A stretch of DNA of 64,000 bases, taken from the IMG/VR virus record IMGVR_UViG_3300009110_000302, positions 1 through 64,000 of that record; one strand, written 5' to 3'. Below, one piece after another: positions 1 to 9,898 of the stretch. A model generated the notes under the pieces. The model did no database searches, had not been told where the DNA came from, and worked only from the letters and a program-made list of their open reading frames with translations. This stretch comes from a virus. Both the position numbers and the translations under genes were made by a program. Within the stretch, counting starts at the first letter, position 1. Each line of letters opens with the position of its first letter.

Positions 1-177
1 AGTAGCGATGACACAAATACGCCTACGCCCACGAAGAGTGTAACGCCTACGCCTTCGAGTAGCGATGACACAAATACGCCTACGCCAACGAAGACTGTAA
101 CGCCTACGCCTTCGAGTAGCGATGAGACAGATACGCCTACGCCTACTGCGAGTGGCACGCCTACGGCTACTCCCTCG
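1..177 (+). repeat. 57-nt in-frame tandem repeat (19-aa Thr/Pro unit)
   Basis: Unit 1 (1-57) and unit 2 (58-114) differ at only two positions. A third, diverged copy starts at 115 with the same AGTAGCGATGA beginning. The period is 57 nt (19 codons), so the frame is kept. More copies may lie upstream of the window. Confidence 0.9.
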
Positions 178-2109
178 GCTAGCACTGTATTATACTATAA
201 ACTGTACCAATGCAAGTGTGACGAAACTAACGATACCCATCCGAGTATGCTTGGGGTTATTCCTGCGGCCGGACTTGATAGTGTTCCTAATAATCGCATT
301 ATTAAAGTTTTACAAAACGGTAATCCATCGGCAGATACCTTATGCGCGAAGCTCGTGAAGGATCCAACCACAAATCCCAATCAACTCTACGGTCGAGTAG
401 GCGCGGATTGGTATACAGGCTGCGAAACTGCGGGTTCATCTTGTTGTGCCTCGAACATATCACAGACACCTACCCCGACAGTTACTGTTACGCCCTCAAC
501 CAGCGTTCCAATGGTTTTCTGGAGATTTAAAAAATGCACGGGAAATACTGCGGGCCCGGTGGTGTATTGTTCGGTACCAGCGAGTCTATCAGGTAGGCAG
601 GCTTTGTTGAGTATAAAGGCCAAAAATGATACTGGAGATCCTATTGAAAATTGTCAAGATTGGTGCAATAAGAAATCAAGTGGCCGGCTTGAGCCAACCA
701 ATGGGTGCTTCCTATACATCAAAATTGGTACCGATGTTTATAGACTAGCAAGGGGAAGCTCTAGTACAACAAACGGAAACGGGTACTTAAGTCCAACGAG
801 CAGATTACGAGTTGTGAATCAGCCGGATCAGGATGACACATACGTAACTTTATCTGGTGTGCACACGGCTTACCACATGAAAAAACAAGGCTCTTGGGAT
901 GACGACGCCTGCTTCGGAGCAGAGAATGATAGTGCTTGTGAAATCGCCAAGAACGAACCCGCTAATTGCCCTAACCCGGTCATAAAATTTACTAGCCATC
1001 AAGATAATCTACAAGCTTGGAACTTTAATTGTGAAGACACAACCAATAAAGTTTCTGAAGCCGTGATGGCCGCGTCCGCAAACTCTATTTCAATAAAATC
1101 TCGAATAGAAATAAAAGACTCAGACAACAACGGCCTTGAAGAAGGCACGTCGCTTAACCTTAAGATCAAAACAGAGTTCTCAAATGACAATGTGAATACC
1201 CAAATGATAGAGAACGAAGACAACGGCATGACTTATTGGATGCAGTCAGGAGGAGACGCTCTTCAGCACATTGCCACGGAACCAGAAATTAAACTTCATT
1301 ACGTGAACAACGAGTGGCAAGCAGTAGACGGCCAAAGCCAAATTGATATTGTGAGAACCTACTCAAACGGCATCACTACGTTTGAGATGGAGTTAAAGCT
1401 GAATGACTGGAGAGGGTTGCTAACTCATATGAAAGATATGACCTCGAGGCCACACCCCATAAACTCTACGGAAACATTTACGCAAACAATAGAAGATAAC
1501 GGCTCTTCTGAAACGCCGACTATAACAAACGAAGGGCCGGAATTAGCCTTAACATGGCCTGTACCTAGCGTGTTTATAGCTATAAAGGGCGGCCAGAACG
1601 CATCCAATCCTTTGGAAGCGTTTGGAACTTGGATCGCAACTGAAGATAGAACAATCTGTACCAAAAGTACTGATTATGATCCGGGAGGGGCTGGTGGCAA
1701 CACCACCGCCTCGTGCGGAGACTGGGGGCAACATACTAAAGTTACAGAGCTGATAAATGTTGGAGGAGAAGGAGATCCGGGTCTTTCGTTTACTTGGGAA
1801 ACTTTGGCTACTTGCACACCAGTAGGAGACAATGAAAATCAGTGCAATTACGATGGAGCAGTGCCTACTGCGTGGACGACGGCTCTAACTCCTGTACCAC
1901 CCGCAGCGGACTTAACTTTCTGCACACAAGTGGATAGTTCTTTAACTATAAACCCAGACGGGTCAGCAGCTGGACAAGACCTAAGAGAAGGCCTTCATAA
2001 GCGTGTAATAACATATGCGGGCGTAGAGGGAGACACTGGAAATACTCAGTTTACAGCATATATGCATGTACCAAATAGCGCGGTGCAGTTTGAGGATCCC
2101 AACGGATAA
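1..2109 (+). CDS. Thr/Pro-repeat, Cys-rich fibre/adhesin-like protein (5' end outside window)
   Basis: The frame is open from base 1, so the start lies upstream and the first Met at 247 is internal. Residues 1 to about 58 are Thr/Pro-rich repeats (PTPTK.VTPTPSSSDDTNT pattern); a second short Thr/Pro linker (TPTPTVTVTPS) sits near residue 158. The linkers separate Cys-rich modules, for example the CKCDE and CCASN regions, and are followed by a long beta-rich, Asn/Thr/Asp-rich region. No catalytic motif or membrane segment is visible. Modular Thr/Pro-linked Cys-rich architecture is typical of secreted or surface-exposed binding proteins, so a virion fibre or adhesin role is inferred. It ends 14 nt before the giant gene and is probably co-transcribed with it. 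Function is unproven. Confidence 0.75.
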   Translation, partial: SSDDTNTPTPTKSVTPTPSSSDDTNTPTPTKTVTPTPSSSDETDTPTPTASGTPTATPSASTVLYYKLYQCKCDETNDTHPSMLGVIPAAGLDSVPNNRIIKVLQNGNPSADTLCAKLVKDPTTNPNQLYGRVGADWYTGCETAGSSCCASNISQTPTPTVTVTPSTSVPMVFWRFKKCTGNTAGPVVYCSVPASLSGRQALLSIKAKNDTGDPIENCQDWCNKKSSGRLEPTNGCFLYIKIGTDVYRLARGSSSTTNGNGYLSPTSRLRVVNQPDQDDTYVTLSGVHTAYHMKKQGSWDDDACFGAENDSACEIAKNEPANCPNPVIKFTSHQDNLQAWNFNCEDTTNKVSEAVMAASANSISIKSRIEIKDSDNNGLEEGTSLNLKIKTEFSNDNVNTQMIENEDNGMTYWMQSGGDALQHIATEPEIKLHYVNNEWQAVDGQSQIDIVRTYSNGITTFEMELKLNDWRGLLTHMKDMTSRPHPINSTETFTQTIEDNGSSETPTITNEGPELALTWPVPSVFIAIKGGQNASNPLEAFGTWIATEDRTICTKSTDYDPGGAGGNTTASCGDWGQHTKVTELINVGGEGDPGLSFTWETLATCTPVGDNENQCNYDGAVPTAWTTALTPVPPAADLTFCTQVDSSLTINPDGSAAGQDLREGLHKRVITYAGVEGDTGNTQFTAYMHVPNSAVQFEDPNG

Positions 2110-2123
2110 TATAGGATTAAAAA

Positions 2124-5100
2124 ATGTCAGTACAATTTTCAGGAACTACAGTAGAAAAGGTGGGAGCAGCGGTAGCTCTTCGTTTTATTATAGCTGTAGC
2201 GGGAGGTTATGCATATAAGGAATCAAAAACCCCAAAATTAGGTGGCAACACGACCGCCCTTGACAATTACAACCAAAAATATCCAAAAGATAAAATAATA
2301 ACCTCCAGTTTTACAAAGTTTTATAAGTCTTTAGATATTAAATTAAGCGGTGCAGAATATGAAGGTAAAAATGTACACATGGCACCAACAGAGAGGACAG
2401 ACAATACTACTAAATTAGTAATAGGTAATAAAAGTAAATTAGATCAATTAGGAGAATGGTTGGTTAATGATCACAAAAAGGACATAGAGATCACTCAAGA
2501 CCAAGGCGGGCAAAAGACGGTTTTCAAAACGACAGGCGTGAGTGATGGAGATGTAAAATTTTATATAGGTTTAGAGGTATGTTCTTATTCTCCCCAGCTA
2601 GGAGCGAATGGAAACATTAAGAATGGCAAGAACCACAAAAGTATGACTTCTCCTGCTACCGGTTTCGGCACTTATTCTGTTAAATCGTATTCGAGAAAAG
2701 CAAAAGTTCAAATTTGCATGGACTTTTGGAAATGTAAAAGTTCAGATGCGGGCCTAAAGAAGATGGGATTCACTGGAAGTGATGGGGTATATATATCGGA
2801 CGATTATTTTAAATTAACCACGGCCCTTGAAAAGAAGATTGGGACTGACGTATTCATGTATACGCATACTGAAGATGACGGCTCGGGAACTTTGAAACCC
2901 AAGGCGGTTGGTTTTTGTAAAGCGATGATTTCGGAATTTTGTGCAGTGCTGAAGGACGCGGCTGATATAGGAGATGACGAGGACCCAAGCGAATTCAAAC
3001 AGTTGGTCGAAGGGACTAATGTTGGTCAGATTGGCGGCGCAGACCTTAAATGCCCCACCAAGGAGGATAAAGCAGAGACAAGCAAGTGTGTAATTTCAGC
3101 GAAATACAAGCAGCCCATTTACGATAAGCTTGTAGAGCACATGACTGCCTCAGGGTTTACTACGATACTTCCGGGTTCTTTTAAGCCGTGCAGCGTTGTG
3201 AGAAATACTAATGCCGGAGGCAACAATTACCAATATGAGTTTTTCGGTTACGAGATAACCGGAGAGTATGCAAAGATCTCTACTATAGCTTCAGAGTCTG
3301 TAAAGATATGGGAGATTGGAGGAGATGCTCCCGGTGGCAAAATTCGCCTGCTCCCAATTGTGCCGAAGTCTCTTAAGAAAGACCCAAAAACGGGGGCGTA
3401 TTCTTACGACACAGTTAAGAACTTGGCGTTTGCCACGACCGTTAAAGATTTAGAGAGATTAAATAAAGACTTTGCGGAGGAGGAGTATAAATTTACTGCA
3501 GAAATTTACGCGAACCTTATTAGGGAAACAACTTATCAAATGGCTGAAGTGTGGCATCAAACCGCGCAGCTAACCTTAAATGATCCTCGTGAAGAGAAAG
3601 ACCATATTAATGCTAAAATTATAAAGGATAAAATTTACGATAATGGAGGGCAGGAGCATGACGCCTTTTTACAGGGGACTAAATTAGATATGAAAGGGTT
3701 TTTATTTAACTCTTTTTCTACCTTTATAGGTAACGCAGGTATAAAATTCGGCACCAACAAAGTTAAATTCCAATCAGATATTGTAGCAAGAGAGCTTACC
3801 GAGGATGCAGAAGGTAACACGGAGTCTGGTGAGCCTTTCACTTGGACTGCTACTTCATCCATTACTATCGAAGACTTAATGAGCTTCATAAAATCTGACG
3901 ATGGAGAAGACAAGGTGCTACTCGACCCTGAAACAGGGAAACCGATAATCGACCCCGAAACAGGGAAAGAAAAGCGGGGTCGCGTTATGAGTAAAAGCGC
4001 CTTCAAAGATAAGCTCCAGATAAATCTACCGACCGTTAAGGATGGCGCATATGATATCGATGATATATCATTTTCTTATGATTTTACATGGTGGAATAAC
4101 TGGAAATTTACATTAGATGTAGATAAAGACGTTAAGAGCTGGGAGGATGTTGGTTTAAAAGGTGTGTGGGATATAGAAGACGGTAAAGAGCTTACTATTT
4201 CTAAGACCGCTGGCGGAAATAAATATGGTCTAGATATGAGTTGGAGGATAGATGCTACGAACCCAGAAACCTATAATCAAAAAGGTCTTCAAAATATTAT
4301 TAGTATTCTAGACAAGGCGGTGGTTAAAAGCGGCATATGTTTTGACGCAGACACTGGAGAAGTAGAGTTCACTGCTGGGATGTCGAAGAAGCTAGCTGAA
4401 GGAATAAACGCCTCTATATCACTAACTGACGCAAATATTACCGCTGACTTTGACAAAAAGTATAAATACGGTCGGTACGGCCAGTTAGATATTGGGTTTA
4501 CCGGTGGGTTTGGTAAGTCCTTTGATCTGTTTAATAAAGGGGCGAAAGAGAAGGAGACAGATGGGGGTGACAACCTCGGTGGGGAAAACGTATACGATAC
4601 GGGTTACTACGATGCTAACCTAAATTTAGACTTCAATGTTAATTTATTTAGAGTCGCCAATAATTTAGGACGTATAGTTTTTGATGTTAGTGCTGCGACA
4701 AGCTTAACTCAAGCTTCTGGAGTAGTTCGAGGTATTTCTTTAACAAGCGTTATTCAGTGGAAACTCACTTACCAGAATAATATTTGCTCCACCCTTTTAG
4801 GTCTGCCAGCGAACGTTCACCCACATATAGGAGGGACTATAGGCTTTACGATGCAAGATGTGGAAAGCTCATATTGGGGCACCAAGTATAGCGGGTATAA
4901 AATGACCATAGGTACAGGATTGTTTGGGATAAGCATTGTTGAGCACTCAAGGAAAGACGTTATTGAAGATATAATAGAAAGAAAAAGATACGGGAAACTT
5001 CAATTTTTCGGAGCAGGACTTCTCGAAGTTTTTGATTTTTTTGGGTGGGTTACAGACGAAGAAACGGATGAAGATTACATAGCGAGAGCATGGCCTTGCT

Positions 5101-8100
5101 TGGTTTACAACGTGATAAATTGGCAAAGGGAAGATTATGACAAACAGTTACAAGACGACGTTAAGACCCTTAAGCAGAGAGTAGATTTAAGTGGTTGCGA
5201 AATATTAAAGAGTACTCCGGGAGTAGGTAAAAGTTTCCAAGATTTTTATCAGGAACAATACGGAGCGTGTTATCCTTGCTTGGGCGAAGTAGCAGATGCA
5301 TTCTACAACGGGGGTAGTCATTACCAATTACAGCGCTATGGTTTAGAGCCCGGCTCATACAAGCAGAGCGTCCTCATGGGTCCGAACTCCACGGGTGCTG
5401 CGGCAGGGGAACCTAGTGATAGATGGTATCATTGGACGAAAATCGATATCCTTTCGGGCGCCATAGGAGGCAAGGCTTATTTTGATACGAGGCCCGGTCT
5501 TGTAGATACGGGCGAAAGAAGGCCCGAGGTAAAGATTCCGCTTTCAGCTAAGACGGGAGATTGGATAAATCAAAATGGAGTTATTCTGAGTGGGAAGTTA
5601 GTTCGTCAAGTTCGTGGGTTCAACTCTTTTTGGGGCTGTCCCATTATAGCTGGAGAAACCAAGTGCCAGAATCCTTTGGACGGATTTCCCAACATGCCAG
5701 CAGACGGTTCTATGTGGGGTTCTTCTTACGCAGGAGGAAACACCGGCTTCCTCAACAGCGCATGCTTTGCGTTTATGTATATGATGAGAGAGATTATAGA
5801 GTTTAGAGCTCCCTTAGGCTATTGCGATAAAAAGAACACTAGTGACTGCGAACCTTGTGAAAGTTTAATAGAGAAATGGAAGCTTAATGAAATACGTACA
5901 GGGCAAACTAATGCTATTAAGTTGGGAATCCAAGGGTCATTAATTCAGAAAAAGGAGCTTTTAGCAGACGAGCTAGATGGATTAACTAAAGAGAGGAGCA
6001 TTTCTAATACTCTCTTTGAGGCATTCTCTACAAAATTATTTAAAAACGACGATGTTCGGGGTAAGGGTGCTGCAAACGTCAGAGGTTTCACGTTTGACAC
6101 GATGAAATACTTAGAGGGCGGAGATGATCACTACCCTAGAAACTCTTTATATCAGGAAACCATTGATAGAGAGACCGGAAAGGTTAAAATGGTAGGTTGG
6201 ATGCCAAAGGGGCCGAATGGCGAGCCTTGGTTGGATTCAATTCATGAAGTTACAAATTTTGATGGAAGTACTAGAAGAATGAAAATGCTTTCTGCGCACG
6301 CGGTAGAAATGGCAATCAAGCAGCGCAAAAACCCTACGAGGGAAGACGAAGAAGAAAACAGCGAAGAAAGTGCGCTGATCAATTTGCATACAGATCCGGT
6401 TTGGGGACTGGTTAAATGTTACTTTACCTACATGGCTCCGCTGGGGCCTGCCGAAAGAACAAAAGTAGTGGAAGATGGTGTATACCCAGAAGGCCACCCT
6501 GAAGCCGGAAGCAAAAAATACAAGGTAGAAGAGGACCCTCTCTTCCTTTTACCTTACAATCCGAACACTCCGGAGGCGATCGCAAAAAGAAAAGAGATAA
6601 GAGCGAGAAACGCAAGCCTGTCGTCGGGATTGGAAGCGTTTGAGCAGCAAGATGATGGTGATTATATTCTCTACAACAATGATAACATTCCCAATGGGCC
6701 GGATGGGAAACCTCTCTTTGCAGATCCCGGGCAGTGGCCCACAATAAGAGATAAGTTCGGTAATTTATCTGTAGAAGTATATAAAGATTATCGAGCAGGG
6801 TGGGTATATAGAAGGCGTAATCCAGACGGAACCGTTGGCGAGATTGAATGGGTCGTCCCCTGTGTACAAGCATATAAGCATACGCATAAAATAGGCAAGG
6901 TGGGGAAACTTGGGAAGGTGTTTGACGCCGTAATAAAGCTTGCGTCAAGCGGTAGAAATCATGCCGTTACTGACGTTTGCGGCTTCCATAAAAACGACAG
7001 GGCGGGCTGGAGAAGAGTGGTGGGATGGTTTGGAGGAATTTGGAATTTTATTAAGAATCTTTTTGTAGGTAGTAGTCAACAATTTTATCGTAATTTGCCT
7101 TGGGTATACTTGGATAACAAGAATTACGTAGCCAATATAAACGAGGGAGAGGTCCCGCGGATCATCCCCCTCAATTTAAACAGAGGCAAGTTCAGGTATT
7201 TCCCCAAAGGGGCGGAAGAGGACGAATCAGAGCTTCCGTCGCCACAAACCATGATGCTAGAGGGTGTTCAGCACGGTCTTTATCGAGATTCAGACCGCAT
7301 AAGTTATCAAGAATGCCCGTGGAAAGGAAACCCGGCTTCTAGTTATTTAGATTTTTATGAGTTTATGGAGTACGTGCAGAGAGACGCGTTGCAATACTTT
7401 TTCCCAGAGATACTTGGGATGGTAACGTCGGAAGATATTAATAGATTTTGTATTACGAAAGAAAACTCAATTAAGATATTCGGTTACTTCCCTAACAGCA
7501 TCATTTTAATTGGATGTAAAAAGTGTGACACGTGTACGACCAGAGCACCCGTGGACGGAGCCTCAGTGCCTTGGCCAGAAGCGGTAGGATTAAGATCGAT
7601 GCTTGGTCCTCATGATAACCCAAGCACGGATTTAACAGTAACCTTAGATAAGAGTTTAGGATACATAGCAAAAAGAACTTGGCCAGCTTGGCAAAATCTT
7701 CAGTTTAGCGAAACCTCGACATTCGTCTTTGAGGAATCATCCACGGAAGAGCAGAAGCTAGAGGAGCGACAAACAAAAACTTTCGATTCTCTAAGAGACA
7801 AATATGATTTCATCATGAAAAGGCTGAATTATTTAAATGCCTTCTCTGATTCTTCAGCAAAAGTTTTTGGAGATTCGTCTGTAACTATGCCTTTCCCAGA
7901 GAAGAAAGAGTTTTGGTATCCAAATTATACGGCTGAGAATAGAGTAAAGTTCGTTTATGAGAAGGGTGAATCTATTTCTAGCATTGGCGAACAAGCCTCT
8001 TTAGTAGGTATTCTGACAGACTATTCATCAACAAAGTTATCAGAATATAATCCCAACTTGAAATCTATCCAATTTGATTTTGAGCTTATTGCTTCTGATC

Positions 8101-9878
8101 CTAAATACGTAGAGCAAAGAGGAGCAACATACAAACATAAATTTACTGATTATCGTATAGCTCCTGATAGTTCTTCGATCGGCTCCGTAGCGGGTCAAGG
8201 CTGTGTAGGAAAAGGTTCCAGTAACGTAGTTAATAACAATACAGGAGGAAGGTATTGCACCACTTCTGCTATAGCTAAAGACGTTAACGATTTGGTAGCC
8301 TTAACCAAGCCTATTGCGACAGACTTTATTGAAACTGCGGGTGGCTTAATGCATGACGAGGGTGCCTTAGGACTGGGATACTTAGATCCGAATGGACACG
8401 GAGACGGCTTGTCGGCCGGATCAAAGATAGTAAGACAGCCTACCGAAAACGATTGGTCTAATTTTGTAGCAGTACAACAACAGATCGGGCAAACCGCCGT
8501 GCTGAATTACCCAATGGACGAAGCGCTAAGATTTATGGGCGCACCGTATTATTGTTTCCCAGACTTTACTGCAGAATACATGACCAGTAGCCTTAGTCTT
8601 TTTGAGAAATTTATTCCTCTTTACGGACACGTAAGCTGGCTCTTTGATAAAGATAACCTAGATAATTTAACTAAACAAGAAAAGCAGAATAAGGCTTGGT
8701 TTTATAATTACGTTAGAAACGATATAGACGCGTCAGCGCTCTTATTCCGCATAAAGATGACTCCTTGGAGGAACATGGCTTTAGATGTTTTAATAAGTTA
8801 TTGGCAAGGCAAAATACACGAAACAGATTTGGTTTGGCACCTTAATAAGAGACTTTTCCCGTTGATATATACCATGAACAAAACTTCTCCCATATTTATA
8901 CCTAAAGCACAGGAAACAGCTTTCCTAGGCAGTAAGTATCTGGGTCTTCGTTTCTTTCTTTCAGAAATACCAAATGTCGTAAAGGGCGGGTATCGTACAA
9001 GTGCTCATGATACTCATTGCCCTCGTCAAGGGATTTCGTGGAGTTATTTCCAAGGATCTCGGTGGTCTGGCAATAGGTGGAAAAATCAGGGCTTACGAAA
9101 AGAGAACTTTGCTAGGCAAGAAGGGCGAGTAGTCATAGAGGACGATTTAATATATATGCATAGGAATAATGTTTTAGCGTTATTGTTTGGGGTTGGGAAT
9201 GTTGAGCAATTCATCAAGGAAGGCAGAAGGGCGAACAGAATTGAAGATCACATATATAACTGGTGTTCGGCTAGTTATGCTCTATTTAGAATGCAAGTAA
9301 ATGCTGATGAGTCTATTTATGCAGGCTACAATGCAAATAATCCAAATTCTACAGTTAATGTTAAGCCAGAGGAACATCAGCACCCTATCGAAGTTGGACT
9401 TATTAACGCTATGACAAGATCTTTTCATGATGGCTCCACCGACCCACTTGGCGGCGCTTTGTCTAGTTGTTTTCAAAGGCCTTTTGGAAGGGATAGATAT
9501 AACGTTTTTCATCCACGTAATCCGGGCAGTGTGTTTACCAGCAGTGGCTTTGCTACGTATAAAAGCAAATACGGCAACGACCTTCATTTTCATAATATAT
9601 TTTATTCAGGAGAAAAAATAAGAAGGACGACGCCCGCAAATTGGAGGATCCAAGATAATGATAAAAAGATCGAGACAATTTATGGTTTTCCCAATAACAG
9701 AAGCGAAGATTGGGTGGAATATCAGTTCAGGGGCAACGGAGCGATGACTACATATATAGGAGATCCTCAAAGGATTGCTGTCCCCACGGACGCTTCTCAT
9801 TCCGGAATTACGACCTTGCCTCCGAAAACCGCGGAGGAGATCGGAAAAATTAGTCGGAAAACGGGTCAAAAAAAATAA
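2124..9878 (+). CDS. Giant 2584-aa protein, probable virion structural protein
   Basis: A single uninterrupted 2584-codon frame starts 14 nt after the preceding stop. Residues about 12-29 form a hydrophobic, possibly membrane-inserting segment (AAVALRFIIAVAGG). The middle is rich in alternating beta-type sequence with Gly, Asp and aromatic residues. Around residue 600 there is a short internal duplication (DPETGKPIIDPETGKEK). Cys residues are scattered throughout, including pairs such as CKKCDTC. I recognise no enzyme motif. Proteins of this size beside a repeat-bearing fibre-like gene are usually tail, baseplate or fibre components in large phages, which is the basis for the call. Alternatives are an injected virion protein or a giant surface protein. 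Confidence 0.7.
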   Translation: MSVQFSGTTVEKVGAAVALRFIIAVAGGYAYKESKTPKLGGNTTALDNYNQKYPKDKIITSSFTKFYKSLDIKLSGAEYEGKNVHMAPTERTDNTTKLVIGNKSKLDQLGEWLVNDHKKDIEITQDQGGQKTVFKTTGVSDGDVKFYIGLEVCSYSPQLGANGNIKNGKNHKSMTSPATGFGTYSVKSYSRKAKVQICMDFWKCKSSDAGLKKMGFTGSDGVYISDDYFKLTTALEKKIGTDVFMYTHTEDDGSGTLKPKAVGFCKAMISEFCAVLKDAADIGDDEDPSEFKQLVEGTNVGQIGGADLKCPTKEDKAETSKCVISAKYKQPIYDKLVEHMTASGFTTILPGSFKPCSVVRNTNAGGNNYQYEFFGYEITGEYAKISTIASESVKIWEIGGDAPGGKIRLLPIVPKSLKKDPKTGAYSYDTVKNLAFATTVKDLERLNKDFAEEEYKFTAEIYANLIRETTYQMAEVWHQTAQLTLNDPREEKDHINAKIIKDKIYDNGGQEHDAFLQGTKLDMKGFLFNSFSTFIGNAGIKFGTNKVKFQSDIVARELTEDAEGNTESGEPFTWTATSSITIEDLMSFIKSDDGEDKVLLDPETGKPIIDPETGKEKRGRVMSKSAFKDKLQINLPTVKDGAYDIDDISFSYDFTWWNNWKFTLDVDKDVKSWEDVGLKGVWDIEDGKELTISKTAGGNKYGLDMSWRIDATNPETYNQKGLQNIISILDKAVVKSGICFDADTGEVEFTAGMSKKLAEGINASISLTDANITADFDKKYKYGRYGQLDIGFTGGFGKSFDLFNKGAKEKETDGGDNLGGENVYDTGYYDANLNLDFNVNLFRVANNLGRIVFDVSAATSLTQASGVVRGISLTSVIQWKLTYQNNICSTLLGLPANVHPHIGGTIGFTMQDVESSYWGTKYSGYKMTIGTGLFGISIVEHSRKDVIEDIIERKRYGKLQFFGAGLLEVFDFFGWVTDEETDEDYIARAWPCLVYNVINWQREDYDKQLQDDVKTLKQRVDLSGCEILKSTPGVGKSFQDFYQEQYGACYPCLGEVADAFYNGGSHYQLQRYGLEPGSYKQSVLMGPNSTGAAAGEPSDRWYHWTKIDILSGAIGGKAYFDTRPGLVDTGERRPEVKIPLSAKTGDWINQNGVILSGKLVRQVRGFNSFWGCPIIAGETKCQNPLDGFPNMPADGSMWGSSYAGGNTGFLNSACFAFMYMMREIIEFRAPLGYCDKKNTSDCEPCESLIEKWKLNEIRTGQTNAIKLGIQGSLIQKKELLADELDGLTKERSISNTLFEAFSTKLFKNDDVRGKGAANVRGFTFDTMKYLEGGDDHYPRNSLYQETIDRETGKVKMVGWMPKGPNGEPWLDSIHEVTNFDGSTRRMKMLSAHAVEMAIKQRKNPTREDEEENSEESALINLHTDPVWGLVKCYFTYMAPLGPAERTKVVEDGVYPEGHPEAGSKKYKVEEDPLFLLPYNPNTPEAIAKRKEIRARNASLSSGLEAFEQQDDGDYILYNNDNIPNGPDGKPLFADPGQWPTIRDKFGNLSVEVYKDYRAGWVYRRRNPDGTVGEIEWVVPCVQAYKHTHKIGKVGKLGKVFDAVIKLASSGRNHAVTDVCGFHKNDRAGWRRVVGWFGGIWNFIKNLFVGSSQQFYRNLPWVYLDNKNYVANINEGEVPRIIPLNLNRGKFRYFPKGAEEDESELPSPQTMMLEGVQHGLYRDSDRISYQECPWKGNPASSYLDFYEFMEYVQRDALQYFFPEILGMVTSEDINRFCITKENSIKIFGYFPNSIILIGCKKCDTCTTRAPVDGASVPWPEAVGLRSMLGPHDNPSTDLTVTLDKSLGYIAKRTWPAWQNLQFSETSTFVFEESSTEEQKLEERQTKTFDSLRDKYDFIMKRLNYLNAFSDSSAKVFGDSSVTMPFPEKKEFWYPNYTAENRVKFVYEKGESISSIGEQASLVGILTDYSSTKLSEYNPNLKSIQFDFELIASDPKYVEQRGATYKHKFTDYRIAPDSSSIGSVAGQGCVGKGSSNVVNNNTGGRYCTTSAIAKDVNDLVALTKPIATDFIETAGGLMHDEGALGLGYLDPNGHGDGLSAGSKIVRQPTENDWSNFVAVQQQIGQTAVLNYPMDEALRFMGAPYYCFPDFTAEYMTSSLSLFEKFIPLYGHVSWLFDKDNLDNLTKQEKQNKAWFYNYVRNDIDASALLFRIKMTPWRNMALDVLISYWQGKIHETDLVWHLNKRLFPLIYTMNKTSPIFIPKAQETAFLGSKYLGLRFFLSEIPNVVKGGYRTSAHDTHCPRQGISWSYFQGSRWSGNRWKNQGLRKENFARQEGRVVIEDDLIYMHRNNVLALLFGVGNVEQFIKEGRRANRIEDHIYNWCSASYALFRMQVNADESIYAGYNANNPNSTVNVKPEEHQHPIEVGLINAMTRSFHDGSTDPLGGALSSCFQRPFGRDRYNVFHPRNPGSVFTSSGFATYKSKYGNDLHFHNIFYSGEKIRRTTPANWRIQDNDKKIETIYGFPNNRSEDWVEYQFRGNGAMTTYIGDPQRIAVPTDASHSGITTLPPKTAEEIGKISRKTGQKK

Positions 9879-9898
9879 GCCATTGCTTTCTTCGTTTA

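Noticed and set aside
1-177. Repeat block considered as a CRISPR array
   Set aside because: Units are directly adjacent with no spacers and are in-frame coding sequence for Thr/Pro repeats.
3635-4006. 123-codon minus-strand open frame
   Set aside because: Entirely within the giant gene and Ser/Pro-rich shadow composition; no partner or promoter.
6424-6948. 174-codon open frame on the minus strand
   Set aside because: It lies wholly inside the giant + strand gene, has no start context and low-complexity Leu/Ser/Arg composition typical of an antisense shadow.
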